Of a stretch of 64,000 nucleotides of DNA, positions 1-10,739 are shown piece after piece. Within the stretch, counting starts at the first letter, position 1. Every line of letters starts with the position of its first letter. The position numbers and the translations under genes are program-made. The notes under the pieces are model-generated. The model was not told where the DNA came from and did no database searches. It saw nothing but the letters and a program-made list of their open reading frames with translations. Source of the DNA: Lytechinus variegatus (taxonomy: Eukaryota; Echinodermata; Echinoidea; Temnopleuroida; Toxopneustidae); NCBI RefSeq assembly GCF_018143015.1, contig NC_054753.1:29974292-30038291 (forward strand). Reading direction: 5' to 3'.

Positions 1-176
1 AAACATAATAATAATTTACGATGATAAAACATTTGACACTCTTTCTGGTAACCAGCATTGCTTATTTTTTTCAGCAGGAGGATTTTTTTAAAATTATAAT
101 AAGTTCACATCTTAGGGAGATAGCTCGAATACGGTTACGCGGGTTACACACGTCCGATGCCGGTGTTGGCATGCCA

Positions 177-347
177 GGTGGGTGTTTCATAAAGCTGTTC
201 GTAAGATAAGAACTACTTTGAGAACGACTGGTGATCCTTTCTTTTGGTAAATGCTATACATCATTTGCGATGGTTTTGCGCTTATAGAAAGGTTCACCAG
301 TCGTTCTTATAGTCGCTCTTAACTTACGAACAGCTTTATGAAACGGC
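177..347. mobile_element. MITE with ~60-bp terminal inverted repeats
   Basis: The left end reads GTTTCATAAAGCTGTTCGTA and the reverse complement of the right end reads the same. The match continues inward through a shared GAACGACTGGTGA block, so nearly the whole ~170 bp folds on itself. There is no coding capacity. The outer GGGC(C)GTTTCAT end recurs at several other places in the window, so this belongs to a loose group of short TIR elements with that terminus. No convincing target duplication is seen. Superfamily is not assigned. Confidence 0.8.
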
Positions 348-350
348 CCT

Positions 351-763
351 GGGGTTCTTGAAATTCATTGCATACAATACTTGAGATGTCAGCTATACAT
401 GTCTAAATGAAGAAGAATTCAAACCTTTTCATGATTCTTTTTATGTGTTTAGGACAATTTACCACTTAAATTGATAACTTTAAATGCGGAGATATGAAAA
501 CGAACAAACGCGCCAAATAAATTTAAGACAGAGTATTACGTAGGAATACCGATTTCATTTTAAGTATGTCACTGGTTACTTTTCTTATAAATTCAGTCAA
601 TACTTCAACAACAAAAAAATTACTTACTCCCCAAACATGGTAAAAACATGAAATCAGTTTTCCATCTGAACTTTGCAAATGTCTTACTTCTTTAGAAATA
701 TCTACTATCTATTATTGAGCGTATGATACCTAATCTACAAATGAAAACTAAAATGCTGCAGCT
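351..763. other. No recognised feature
   Basis: AT-rich sequence without a supported open frame, hairpin or repeat that I recognise. Confidence 0.5.
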
Positions 764-1480
764 AGTAATAATAACAATAATAAAAAAACAGCATTTATGA
801 TGCGCCATCTTTCTAGTAAACTCTTCCGAGGCGCAGAGGGATGGAGGGATTACGGAAAAAATGTTTGCTCGTGTGGGTGTATGGTCAGATCATATTACCT
901 TAACATATTCAACAAAAGTAAGAAGAAAACAGATTTTAGATACTTTTTAAACGCTTCAAGCAATTCAATTGTTCGGATCCTCAGTGGAAGAGCATTCCAG
1001 AGAGAGAGAGAGCTAAAGAAGCAAAGGCTTTTTCTGGCCTTTCCTAGGGTTAAATTTGTTCTCTCTACATTTAGTTGTTTGCTAGTGGTAGTGGAGGAAC
1101 AAAGATTTCTTGCGGGAGTGCACAGCAAAAACTGTGGTGTTAACCGGTGTACATAAGAGGACCGCACCAGTTATTTTACACTGGTGTTAAATTGGTAGTG
1201 TTAGTTTTACACCTATAGGTGTTATTACAACATCTGTTGTTGTTACATTTACACTCTTTGGTGTTATGTTTAATATCTAGGGTGTAATTTTAATACCTCA
1301 GGGTGTGGTCCTACATTAACATCAATTGGTGTCAGTTTTAACACCACAATTTTTACAGTGTGTATTCTGAAGGTACTAGTATATAGGGGACAGATCATGT
1401 AATGCTTTCCATGTGTGGAGTAAGATTTCGAATTCTATTCTTTTAGATACCGGTAACCAGTCAAGACAAGAAAACAAAAG
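764..1480 (-). mobile_element. LINE 3' fragment (reverse transcriptase C-terminus), interrupted by a MITE
   Basis: On the minus strand, about 1480-1385 encodes DWLPVSKRIEFEILLHTWKA followed by LHDLSPIY, the palm/thumb-side sequence typical of CR1/L2/Jockey-type non-LTR reverse transcriptases. About 1120-895 encodes RTNLTLGKARKSL then SLWNALPLRIR and LEAFKKYLKS, the standard C-terminal block of the same proteins. A MITE (1121-1360) separates the two parts. The frames on the two sides do not agree and an in-frame stop follows SPIY, so the copy is dead. Downstream on the minus strand a short 3' UTR with a GCGC motif runs into an (ATT)n-like tail at about 764-785. The 5' part is missing. Clade assignment is uncertain. 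Confidence 0.8.
1121..1360. mobile_element. 240-bp TIR element inside the LINE
   Basis: It begins CACAGCAAAAACTGTGGTGT and ends in the near-complement, ...ACACCACAATTTTTACAGTG. The interior is rich in GGTGTTA and TAACACC motifs. A second copy in opposite orientation lies at 42939-43180 and matches over its whole length. That copy is flanked by TA on both sides; here the flanking dinucleotide is TG on both sides. The TIRs and size suggest a non-autonomous DNA transposon with a 2-bp target, possibly Tc1/mariner-like. It separates the two parts of a LINE reverse transcriptase fragment, so it is younger than that LINE. Confidence 0.8.
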
Positions 1481-2091
1481 GGGGGAAAAAAGATTGTAGA
1501 CTGAGTATTAAAGAATGAGAGCTGATTAAGTAACTCATCTATTTTTTCCCAGATAAAATGTATTCATATCTAGCGTAGATAAGTTAACATTCACATAACT
1601 GAAAATAGGTGTGGCATCTGAATAATATGGGAGATCTAGAGCTACATACCGTTTCGACCGTGCATATAGTTTGAAGAATCCGTGAACCAATTGAATCTTT
1701 TAGTATTTCAAACATCGATAATTTCAAAATTGCTTCAAAAACCCATTTGTTTGAAATTGCCTTCCAGTAGTTTTCCTTCATTGTCATGACTGTCCTTCTT
1801 TTATCTTTGTCCCATCCTGTTCCGTGTAAGTTTTCTCTCATTTCCTTTTTGTAGCGCCTTGAGCGCATAATCAATGTGGATTCTATATTATTGTCATTAT
1901 TATTTACAAGCGATCTCATCTAATCTCAGTTGGTCTGTCTTCAATTCCAATTTGATCGATTGACTTTTTCTGTTATTTTTTTTCGTGTGTGGGGGAGGGG
2001 ACAGCTTGTCCTTATCGCATCGATCGCATATTGTGCGCTGGGCTTTAAAAAGTATCTTATTCCCTCAGTGTTTTTCATTAAAATGTTCCAG
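1481..2091. other. Probable intron of the thrombospondin-repeat gene
   Basis: No repeat or coding signal recognised. Position suggests it is the 3' part of the intron before the exon at 2092. The sequence just before that exon ends TTCATTAAAATGTTCCAG, a plausible acceptor with a moderate pyrimidine content. Confidence 0.4.
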
Positions 2092-2327
2092 TTACTAGTC
2101 CGGGATGGAGTCGATGGAGTATGTGGAACGAGTGGAACCACTGGTCCTATTGCTCCCTGACCTGCGGGGAAGGTCGGCGGTACAGGAGACGCACCTGCAA
2201 GACGAAGACCAGCGGCCATGATGCGGACATACAACGGTGTGAAGGGAGCCACAGAGAGGTCCAACCGTGTTTCGAGAGACCTTGCACCGGGCAGCGTCCC
2301 GTCAGGAGATACCGCGGAGGTCGATGA
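2092..2327 (+). CDS. Terminal exon with a thrombospondin type-1 repeat
   Basis: The frame gives a tryptophan ladder (WSRWSMWNEWNHW) followed by SYCSLTCGEGRRYRRRTC and then three more cysteines, in QRCEG, QPCFE and RPCTG. The six cysteines, the CSxTCGxG core and the alternating arginines that stack on the tryptophans are the full signature of a TSP1 domain, an extracellular disulfide-bonded module of secreted or surface proteins. Domain length, about 55 residues, is normal. After the domain only about a dozen basic residues (GQRPVRRYRGGR) precede the TGA at 2325, so this is the C-terminus. A splice acceptor is placed after TTCCAG at 2091. The first methionine in the frame (2121) lies inside the tryptophan ladder and is unlikely to be a start. 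Earlier exons were not found upstream. TSP1 repeats occur in many families (ADAMTS, hemicentin, semaphorin, properdin-like), and one repeat cannot decide between them. Confidence 0.85.
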
Positions 2328-2505
2328 GAGACTAATAATGCGACCAGCAAGAAGATGATGGGACGATGCGAACCTTGGATTACCATGTTTATAAATTATA
2401 GGCCTGCAATATTCATCATGTAACCATTAGTCTCATTGATTACATAAGAATATACACGTATTTGTGATGGTGTTGATGTAAATTAATACAATGTATTATT
2501 TCTAA

Positions 2506-2511
2506 AATAAA
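2506..2511 (+). promoter_or_regulatory. Polyadenylation signal AATAAA
   Basis: The canonical hexamer lies about 180 bases after the TGA of the thrombospondin-repeat exon, with no intervening hexamer seen. Cleavage would fall around 2525-2540, giving a short 3' UTR. Confidence 0.65.
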
Positions 2512-2809
2512 GTTAGATGCAATGCAAATTTCTGTATATATATTTTAATATTGGGGTATGGCTCGGGGGGGGGAGGGGCTGAGCCGACGGGAACCATTGC
2601 AATGATACGCTAATATTCATCTATGGATGAATATGAAATTGAATTAGAATTTGAATCTATGGACGATAGAACCATGATGGGGGGGGGGGTGCCATTGCTG
2701 TAGTAATTATTCTTTTGGTGGCATGCTTGCTTGTGGATTTGTTTTTGTTAAAGATGTTTCTCGCTCTTTTGCTTTTTGCTTTCCATACGATCTATTTGAA
2801 TTTGAACAG

Positions 2810-2967
2810 GGGAGCGTTTCATCAATATTTTCATCCGACAAGTTGTCAGATCTGACATTTTTTCATGATTTTGATTGGCTGAGAGGTACTGTTCCTATGG
2901 TAACTGTCGGATAAAATGGGACTTGTCGGATAAAACGTCCGACAAGTCCTTTCATGAAACGCCCCCC
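2810..2967. mobile_element. ~158-bp MITE with GCGTTTCAT ends
   Basis: The left end is GGGAGCGTTTCATCAATATT, the right end ...GTCCTTTCATGAAACGCCCC. Subterminal repeats of the type TCCGACAAGT occur in both orientations, and a CCTATGGTAACTGTCGG block lies off-centre. The element at 41231-41388 is the same family in inverted orientation and shares the TCAGATCTGAC and TCCGACAAGTCC motifs. Non-coding; the frames that cross it are incidental. Confidence 0.8.
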
Positions 2968-4110
2968 CCCCCCCTATCTAGGGGTGCACTTAATAGAATT
3001 TATGTTGAAAGATTAGATTCTTATCAAAACGAATATTTTTTTTCACCTGGCATGGTATGGACATATTTTTTCGTAATTTTATCTATAATTTGTAAGTTAG
3101 ATTCTATCAACTTACACCCTGGTACACTCATCAAATTGCAGTAATTTCATGTGAACTGTTTGTTAGAGCGAGTGTGGACCGACCAGTTATCATGTTCAAC
3201 CTATTCACTTTTTCGAAAGCCAGTATCAAACATAAATTTAATGGAAATGCATCAGAAAAAGAAAATGAGAAATGTTATCGCGAGCGCAGTTTCTAAGAAA
3301 AAAATATGAAAAGCTTTATAACATTAAGATGTACCTTATAGATCTTAAATCAGTTAATCCTTTAGTAACGCATTTTAATTTTTTTTCAATCAATTTCAAA
3401 CAACCGTAAAGAAAACATTATAGTTCGGTTTTTTTTGCTCAAACAATGTATGACTACCAGAGATCCCTGATGAATAAACTGCATGGCTATCGATTCGATT
3501 AATGCGTACAGACATGCTGTAACAAAAACATCGAAATGAAATAAATTAGGGCAAGTAATGCATGAGATTATGTTTTGCTTTTGACATATACACAGTTCAT
3601 AAAACATTTATTTATTTTAACATTACTTTGGCGTGCAATCAAAGTAATGTGTTTGATTTCCCCTGGTGATTAACCGGTTCCCTGGACAAAAATCCTTCAT
3701 GTTCAAAACTGCTTAAATAAAAGGGAATAATTGCATTTTCTCTGTTGCAGCACAGCTGTATCTGCACGAAAGATCTCGGTATTTCGATGGGGGGGGGGAA
3801 GACGTTATGATACCCCCTCCATTTTTTCCTCTTCTAATTAAAAGGAGGAATGTAAAGTTACACGGCGGAGATCTTTCTGTTTCTTTTGCCTTTTTCTGTC
3901 CACCTTTCCCTTTCTTCCTCTTTTCTTCTGTTTCTACTACCTTTTTCATCTTTAATAAAAAAAACACAACATAGGAGATGGTCATATCTCTGACCCCCGG
4001 CCCCCTTGGCGACACTCTTGCCATAGATGATTCTTTGCCCCCCCCCCTCTCTCTTTTTCTCTCTCTCTCTCACTCTCTAAACTATTCGGAGGGTTCTTCA
4101 GACCTTTCGA
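2968..4110. other. Unclassified; includes a pyrimidine-rich tract
   Basis: No supported gene. From about 3870 to 4079 the plus strand is strongly pyrimidine-rich (runs of CT and TTC, poly-C and (TC)n), which explains the charged Lys/Arg/Glu frames seen on the minus strand. Poly-G and poly-C runs occur at about 3790 and 4039. Confidence 0.5.
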
Positions 4111-4119
4111 GACAGAATG

Positions 4120-4200
4120 GCCCGAATTCACAAAGGTGGTTTTTGCAAAAACCACCTGAGTTATTGAGATGGTTATTGACAAGGAATAGTTATATAAGGT
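4120..4200. repeat. Hairpin in a GGCCCGAATTCACAAAGG MITE end
   Basis: An 11-bp perfect stem with a two-base loop (AGGTGGTTTTT-GC-AAAAACCACCT, 4134-4157) sits just inside a GGCCCGAATTCACAAAGG boundary, as in short TIR elements. The other end was not located, so this may be a truncated copy. Confidence 0.45.
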
Positions 4201-5200
4201 ACAGACTGTTCATGATTATTCCAAAGCTTTTCCAGAGAAGAATTGCGTAATTCATTCAGCTTTTTTTTTTTTATAAATAAATGAACATTTGAATAAGTGA
4301 TGCAAGTGCTATAAATCTTAATAAAAAGTGACAGTAATGTCTAAAGGAGCCTATAGCTGTATAGTCTGATCGATTTATTGAGAGTATATTATGATGCCCT
4401 ATTTGGATAAAAGTCCAATAGGAAAAATGCATGTGTCGTATAGGAGAATGTAAGGACATTTTCCTTCGAGTGAGTTTATGTAAAGATCAAATGTGTATGA
4501 ACAATACAGAAAAAACCCAAAATACATGCAAATCCAATAAGTCTTTGGCTCCAAAATTATCATTACAAGAATTATTGATATCCATGTTATTCAAAAGCAC
4601 GTTTCTTTTGAAAAACATGTCGAAATTCATCATGTTGCGTCTAGCTTTTCAAACAAGACTTCATATTCTAAGCAATTCAAATCATCTTCTATTTTTATAT
4701 TGTGATTAACATACAAGGGAATTAAACAAATGCTTTGAGAAAAATTCATCTCCAATCAGAAGATGTCTGAATCGCCAAGACTTTAATGTTTTACGTTTAG
4801 CTCTTATTGTAATCATCTGTTATATATTTGGTTCACCCGTCATGGGTTTATGGTGGATTAGCAATTCGTATCTTTTCGAGATGTAATAAAGTAAGTATTT
4901 CAAGATTTTTCTTTCATTGCTCTATCTTTTCGTTTGGAGGATTGTTTTTTATTCGTCCCTCCCCTTCCCTCAACCAATCTCACCCCCTTTCTTTCCCTTC
5001 TCGTCTCTCTCTCAGCCTCTCTCCAGCCCATCTTTAAAACAAGCTGATAGGGTATCGAATTGGAATTGGTGTATATCTTGAAACATTCGACAAAATGCAA
5101 TTTGCAGAGTTTACAATATCCCCTTTAGCCCTTTCCATTAATTAAAACTTCCATTATGATTTCGATGATGGAAGCGTCAGTCGTCGTTGCCTTTCGAATC
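4201..5200. other. No recognised gene
   Basis: AT-rich sequence. A pyrimidine-rich patch at about 4905-5035 accounts for the Ser/Leu/Pro frames there. No splice-bounded exon or repeat was identified. Confidence 0.45.
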
Positions 5201-5239
5201 TTTCATGAGATAATTTCATGTAATAAATGTATTGCTTTC

Positions 5240-6450
5240 AATTCGAACTTTAACTTAGATTTGAATTCAAATGATTGAAGTCACCCTTGGATGTTAAAGA
5301 TGTTCGTTTGTGATATAGACAAGAGGATTTTCAAAGCAAGTGTCTTATAGTATATATTTTCCTTTTCTCGGGCGCTATGATTCGGACAAATTTGAATATG
5401 ACAGTGATAACATTTACATTATTGCTCCTAATCAAAACTACAAAATTAATCTTAGATTTGCATTGCACTAAAGTGGATGTATCACCCTCCCTCCCTTGCT
5501 TGGAATATATTAGAAAGATATTTTGTGTTGATATTGACATGCAACTGGATTAAGTACATAATGAATATACAGTTCGGGTATTATACCACTTGCAATGCAA
5601 GAGTATCATTCTCAAAAGCTCACTTTTTCTCAGACACTATAATATGCATGGGGATTTTTTTAATTGCGACCATTAAAACATTTATTTCGATTCAAACTTA
5701 ATATTTAGACTGAAATCGCATTAAAGTGGATTTATTTTCCCCTTGAATAATAGAAGATGTCTTGTGATGTGGCATAGAAGTAATAGTGTAGAATGAATCA
5801 GGCTTTATTCGTATACTATTATTCAAAAGTCGCATTTTATAATCATATCCCCTTTTCTCGGACACAATGAATAGGAAACATTGAAATGTGACGGCGCACC
5901 ATACCATTAATATAGAGCTTTTAATTCGGACCTATAATCTTGAATTGCATTTAGGTGGATTTCCCCCTTTTCTCTTTGAATAATTGCGATAGAAGTTCCG
6001 TGCTAATATGCCGAGGATTTAGTGCAGAATAGAAAAAGTAATTGACTCAGTCTGACTTATCTGCTTATTATGTAGAAGTATTATTTTTTCCCCTATTTCG
6101 GAATGATAATCTTCTAATTGTGCTGGTGATTATATTAACATATTGCTTTGGAAATCAAAATTAATCTCAGAGAAATCAATCCCCAAAATGGCTCTTATAT
6201 TTCTCCTTGGATATTGGGAATGACTTCTCATGCCGCATAATAATGCCACGGGGTTTAGCGTGGAATTATTGAAGCAACATATCAAATTGGCAACATTGCG
6301 CAAGTATTATTCGTTATACTTTCATCTTTTCGGACGCAATGCGTCGAATCGCATAACAATGGCATTTTGATTTCTCCTTGAATACTTTTACTGAATTTAA
6401 ATGGTGCATAGGCCTATATGCCAAAGGATTTAGAGTGGAATGAATTAAGT
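5240..6450 (+). repeat. Decayed tandem repeat, period about 240 bp
   Basis: Two anchor motifs recur in the same order. A CCTTTTCTCGGACRCAATGA-like motif occurs at about 5361, 5622, 5851, 6091 and 6322. A CCTTGAATATT...AGAT-like motif, followed by a TG(A/C)T(A/G)TGCC-like motif and GGGGATTTAG, occurs at about 5283, 5494, 5741, 5970, 6200 and 6371. Spacings between anchors are roughly 230-260 bp, shorter at the end. Units are strongly diverged, so the array is old. No open frame is conserved between units, which argues against a coding repeat. Confidence 0.7.
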
Positions 6451-7285
6451 CACACGTCAACAATGCTTCATACCATCACGGACTCTGTGAATGGACAACA
6501 TTTTAATTGGGAGTGTGAGGTGCATGAAAGAATGAAATGAAACGAGGAATTAATGCAAGCCGTGATTGACATCATCGATCAAAATGGATCACTGGTTCAA
6601 TATTGACCATCAATCAAATGGGTCACGTGATCATAATGATAACAGACAAACCTGTCATCTTCAATGGTCTTTCTTTTACTGGGAGCCGATCGCAAAATCG
6701 CGGTTTAATGAAAAAGCCCAATTTTCACACCTATCTAGAAAAAATAAGCAATTCCATCATCCTTTGCTTAAAAAAACCCCTGTATGTATCATGGAATGTC
6801 TGAAATATGTGAATAAAATGCAACAATTCTGAAAATGGGAATGCAGCATATAAGCTTTATTGGATTGCAGAGGGATAAATTTTTCTTTTTATTTATCATG
6901 CAAAAAAAATACCCCAAATCATTATTATGTTTTCAGTTTCAGCTTTTCTCTTTTCTAATTTCCAAGCAAGGTGTAAAATATATACATGTCATGGCATTAA
7001 ACAATTAACATAGAAAACATGCAATAATGTTAACATAAAGTTAACACGAAAGTTAATAAAGACTCTTTGCTATTCCAAAAACTATTACGGTGAATTAATG
7101 ATTAGCCGCTGGAAATGGAGAGGTCCAATGCAGAAGCCGGGCGTGTACATCGTGTACCCCTTGCTACACCAAACATTGCATATTATGTATTTTAACCACA
7201 AGCTCGATATTGAAACATTTTAAATATCACTTTGCAGACACTTTCTATAAAGACGAAAATCTTTTGTCAAAAGCCGTTCATAAAA
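6451..7285. other. No recognised gene
   Basis: AT-rich. Two overlapping frames near 6566-6832 show no domain and no splice support. Nothing else recognised. Confidence 0.45.
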
Positions 7286-7495
7286 AAACAGCCTTTGTCG
7301 AAAATCAATAATTCAAAACAGCAGTGTCGCCCTGGACTCTGGACAAACTGCACATTTGCGTGTTATGTTTTGTTTTGTTTTGTTTTGGTCCGAATCTTAG
7401 GGCGATGTGCTGTCCTTGTCCACCGACGTTTGACAATGACCTCTAATCTTTCCATTGTTGACAGACATTTTCAATAGATTTTCAACGTTCCAAAA
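7286..7495 (+). repeat. Dispersed repeat R, diverged copy
   Basis: Shares CTCTGGACAAAC and, further on, GACAGACATTTTCAATAGAT with the copy at 50735-50962. Other copies lie at 20790-20935 and 59640-60070, all in plus orientation. The family is not recognised and has no coding content. Confidence 0.5.
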
Positions 7496-7877
7496 AGCGT
7501 CTACGAAGTTGATGCTAAATTACGCTATCGCTATATAGTTGATAAAAACCTCGCGTTTATACAATCTATCGGATAATCCGGAAAAACCGGGAGATTGTCC
7601 TTCAAATGACCTTGACAGTTTCACACCAACCCCCCTTAGGTTCACAGTCTATTACACAATCCTCTTTAAGATCAACACCGTCTTCCGGTAAATCTCGCGA
7701 GGAAATTAAAGTATGATGTTGTTTATACAAAATCATCGAGCGAATATGACCTTCAGAAAAATCCAACATTCGAGACAAAAGAATTGACTTGGGCCATGTT
7801 GGTCGAAGGAAGTTGGTTGTAAGGGCTTTTAGCACGAACGATACCGTTCGAGAAACCTCGGAGAAACGGTAGGTTCA

Positions 7878-8024
7878 GGGGCCCGTTTCGTAAAACTTGT
7901 TTTAATAACACATTTGCAATAACAGTGTAGAGCTACTGCATTCCTTCGATTTGGCTGGCTGATAATATAAAACTTGTTATAGAAATTGTGCATTTGTTAT
8001 ATTATAACAAGTCATGAAAATGGG
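7878..8024. mobile_element. MITE with GGGCCCGTTTCGTAAAACTTG end
   Basis: The left end, CCCGTTTCGTAAAACTTGTT, pairs with the right end, AACAAGTCATGAAAATGGG. Subterminal TAACACATTTGCA / GTGCATTTGTTATA blocks also pair. About 147 bp, non-coding. Confidence 0.65.
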
Positions 8025-8059
8025 ACACAGTGCCTTCATAAATCTCTTGTCAGTTGGAC

Positions 8060-8625
8060 GATACTGCCGTTGTATAATGCTATTTGATTGGTCAATAGTA
8101 TTACAAATAGCGAATAGGCATGAGTGCGATGGTGCGAGATTTCGCATGAGGTGAAAGAAAGATGCTCTATTCGACGAGGCGTTAGCCGAGTTGAATAGAG
8201 CGTTTCGTTCTTTCACCGAATGCGAAATGTCGCACCATTGCACGAATAAGAATATTCGCTATTTGTGTTGTACAACGCCTCGGAATCTAGCGAAAATATG
8301 AAAAAACAAGAGTTTTTCCCTCCAGTAATCTATAAAAAGGGAGCAAAAATATTGAAAGCGAAAAGCAAAATCCCACAAGCCGGGCCCACAAGCGCACATG
8401 ATCTTGGACAGCATTGCGCATTTAGCCAGCGAGCTGTACGCGCATTGTCATCTTATTCAATGAAATCGCATTGTGACGTCACCTCCTAAAGCCGTGCAAT
8501 GGTATATTTTGGACGGTACATTTTGGATGGTACGTCTTGTGTGCAACGGTACGAATGTATGACATTCAGCCTCCCATTTGATCGCGTACAACTAGCTAAG
8601 TAGGCGTTGTACAATATATAGAGCC
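8060..8625. mobile_element. Foldback-type element with central ~170-bp hairpin
   Basis: Between 8102 and 8269 the left arm, AAATAGCGAATAGG...GCTCTATTCGAC, pairs with the right arm, GTTGAATAGAGC...CTATTTGT, through GTGCGATGGTGCGA and GGTGAAAGAA blocks. The loop is about 15 bases around GAGGCGTTAGCC. Outer GTTGTATAATG (about 8071) and GCGTTGTACAAT (about 8605) may be the ends of a larger element. No transposase is seen. Confidence 0.6.
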
Positions 8626-9743
8626 TGTATGTCATAGACTTCTAATTTACTTGCAAGACCATAGAGAGGAGCGCTGGTCAAGGTGGGATCGTGGGCGTGG
8701 CGCGACCACTCTATTATAGAATATGGGTATTGCAAACGCCAAAACCAGAAAGCGATGTGTTGATGAGAATTATGGTGGGATGCAAGAAAAAAGGTTTAAT
8801 TTCTGAGTTTGCCACATCGTGTTTATTTGGTTTGGAGTATACCCTCCCCCAAATATAAATAAATTAATTAATAAAAATGAATAAATTCCTTGATTAGATT
8901 CATATTCATAAAGATTTACACTTCTTGACTACAAGAAAATATGTAGAAATATAATTTTATGTAGATATCTATAAAAAAATGTGTTTAAGAATGTGTGGAA
9001 ACCACGTGGACTTGTACAAAAGTACAGTTGAATGTCTCCATTAAGAGTAGTTGTAAAAGACAATATTTTCACGAAACGAGCTGAAACTACGATAAATCTG
9101 TTCATCCTAATTAAATCCCAAACGTATACACTTCTAAGAAAGATAAAAAAAAACTAGTCGGTATGAATATGAAATATGCCACCCCATGGACGTTAGTGAC
9201 GAAGATGTGATGACGGATCTGATGAGATGGTAAAACAGCAGTGTTTAATGCGCTTGGTCGCCGAAACATTAATATGGGCAATTTCATTGGGTCTCTCTTC
9301 TTCGACCCCTTAAAATCATATACACGCACGACTTGTCTCGCGTTTAGAGAAAACAAACGAGTGACTTAATTGAGTTTACATGGTTATAGGGCCCCTATCA
9401 CGAACCGTCTCGAGCAATTTCAGACACCCAGGATTATGACGTTAATTACGTCGTGAAAGCTCAGCGCCATGTTTTTTTTCTTCTCTGCTTAACGTGCTGC
9501 TCGATGGGGACATGTCAGGGACTCGGGTGGAGTAGGTTGGAGGAATAAGGGACGCTCGGAGTTAATTCCGTTGGAATCCCACTGTCAAGAGAAGAAGTTT
9601 ATTGAGGAAGAGGTGGAGGACGGAATGTAGGAGGGAAATGCATGATGGGAATAAGGTCTAGAGGATAAAGAAAAAGTAGATTGAAGAAAAGAGCTGCATA
9701 CATAATAGGATAAATAACTGATAAAGTGAAAAAAAAATCTCGA
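8626..9743. other. No recognised gene
   Basis: Unclassified sequence with no repeat or splice-bounded frame that I can support. Confidence 0.45.
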
Positions 9744-10046
9744 TGTTGATGATGGTGATGGTGGTGGTGGTGGTGGTAGAGGTAGTGGTGGAGGGTTGAT
9801 GATAACGTGGAGGGGGATGGATATGATGATAGTTCTGACGGTGATGATGATGATTATGCTGCTGCTGCTGATAATAATAATGATGAGGAGGAGGTGGATG
9901 TTGTTGATGATAATGATGATGATGATAATGATGATGATAATGATGATAATGCTGCTGATGATGATGTTTATGATAATGGTATATGGTTATGATGATTATA
10001 ATGGTGGTATGGTGGTGGTGGTGGTGGTGGTGATGATGATGATGAT
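9744..10046 (+). repeat. Imperfect trinucleotide microsatellite (GAT/GGT)
   Basis: About 300 bases of GATGAT, GGTGGT and GATAAT triplets. Open frames here (poly-Met/Ile/Val in one phase, poly-Asp in another) are products of the repeat and should not be read as genes. Confidence 0.9.
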
Positions 10047-10342
10047 GTTGGTATTGAAAGAACCTTAGAGAGAGAGAGATGGGGAGAAGAGGGGAAGGAA
10101 GATAGGTATGAGGCGGGATAAAACAGACGTCCGTAAACAGAACGAATGAGGAAAATGGGGAAAAGAATGAAAATTAACGTGAAGAGAGGATCGGAGGCGG
10201 TGACGTGTATCTCACAGCGGAGGGTACTTTGAAGGCAATCAATCAACGCATCTAAGAGGGATAAGAAGAAGGAAGAACAGAAGTGGAGAGACACTTGACC
10301 AATAGTACAGCTGAAGGGGTGTAATCGATTCAACAGGGTGAA

Positions 10343-10565
10343 TCATGCTTTGACGGCGACACGGCGTTTGCTCCGGCGACAAATGCTCCGAAATTTATTA
10401 CGTTTAAGATAAAGAGTCACCGTTAGGGTTACAATATGGTTGTATGGTAAGTTTAGGGAGGGGTATAAGGTTAAATCCAGGATCCAGGTTTGAAGTTGGT
10501 AATTCCATTAATGTGTGACGGGAATTCGCAGTGGAGCATCTGTCGCCGGAGCAAATGTCTTGGAA
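10343..10565. mobile_element. MITE-like element with GCTCCGGCGACAAATG ends
   Basis: TTTGCTCCGGCGACAAATGC near 10370 is mirrored by CATCTGTCGCCGGAGCAAAT near 10537. The unique centre contains GTTAGGGTTACAATATGG. It looks like a short non-autonomous TIR element of about 220 bp. Exact ends are uncertain. Confidence 0.6.
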
Positions 10566-10594
10566 CCGCTAGACAGGAGGAGAGGGAGGGGAGG

Positions 10595-10627
10595 TGCGTG
10601 TGTGTGTGTGTGTGGGGGGGGGGGGGG
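10595..10627 (+). repeat. GT microsatellite running into poly-G
   Basis: Alternating TG for about 18 bases, then a G tract of more than ten bases. Confidence 0.9.
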
Positions 10628-10739
10628 TGGGGTGTCAATCATTCAAAATTTTCCCCAAAATTAGCTCATCAAGGGATATCAGAAATTGGTTTGTCTAAGG
10701 ATATAACCTGTTTGGACACCCGGCTCCCTTGATCCTCGA

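Noticed and set aside
7602-7835. Minus-strand frame of 77 residues ending in a Cys/Asp-rich segment
   Set aside because: Composition is not low-complexity, but there is no recognisable domain, no clear splice acceptor and no repeat match; not enough to call an exon.
9796-10068. Met/Ile/Val- and Asp-rich frames
   Set aside because: Pure products of the GAT/GGT microsatellite.
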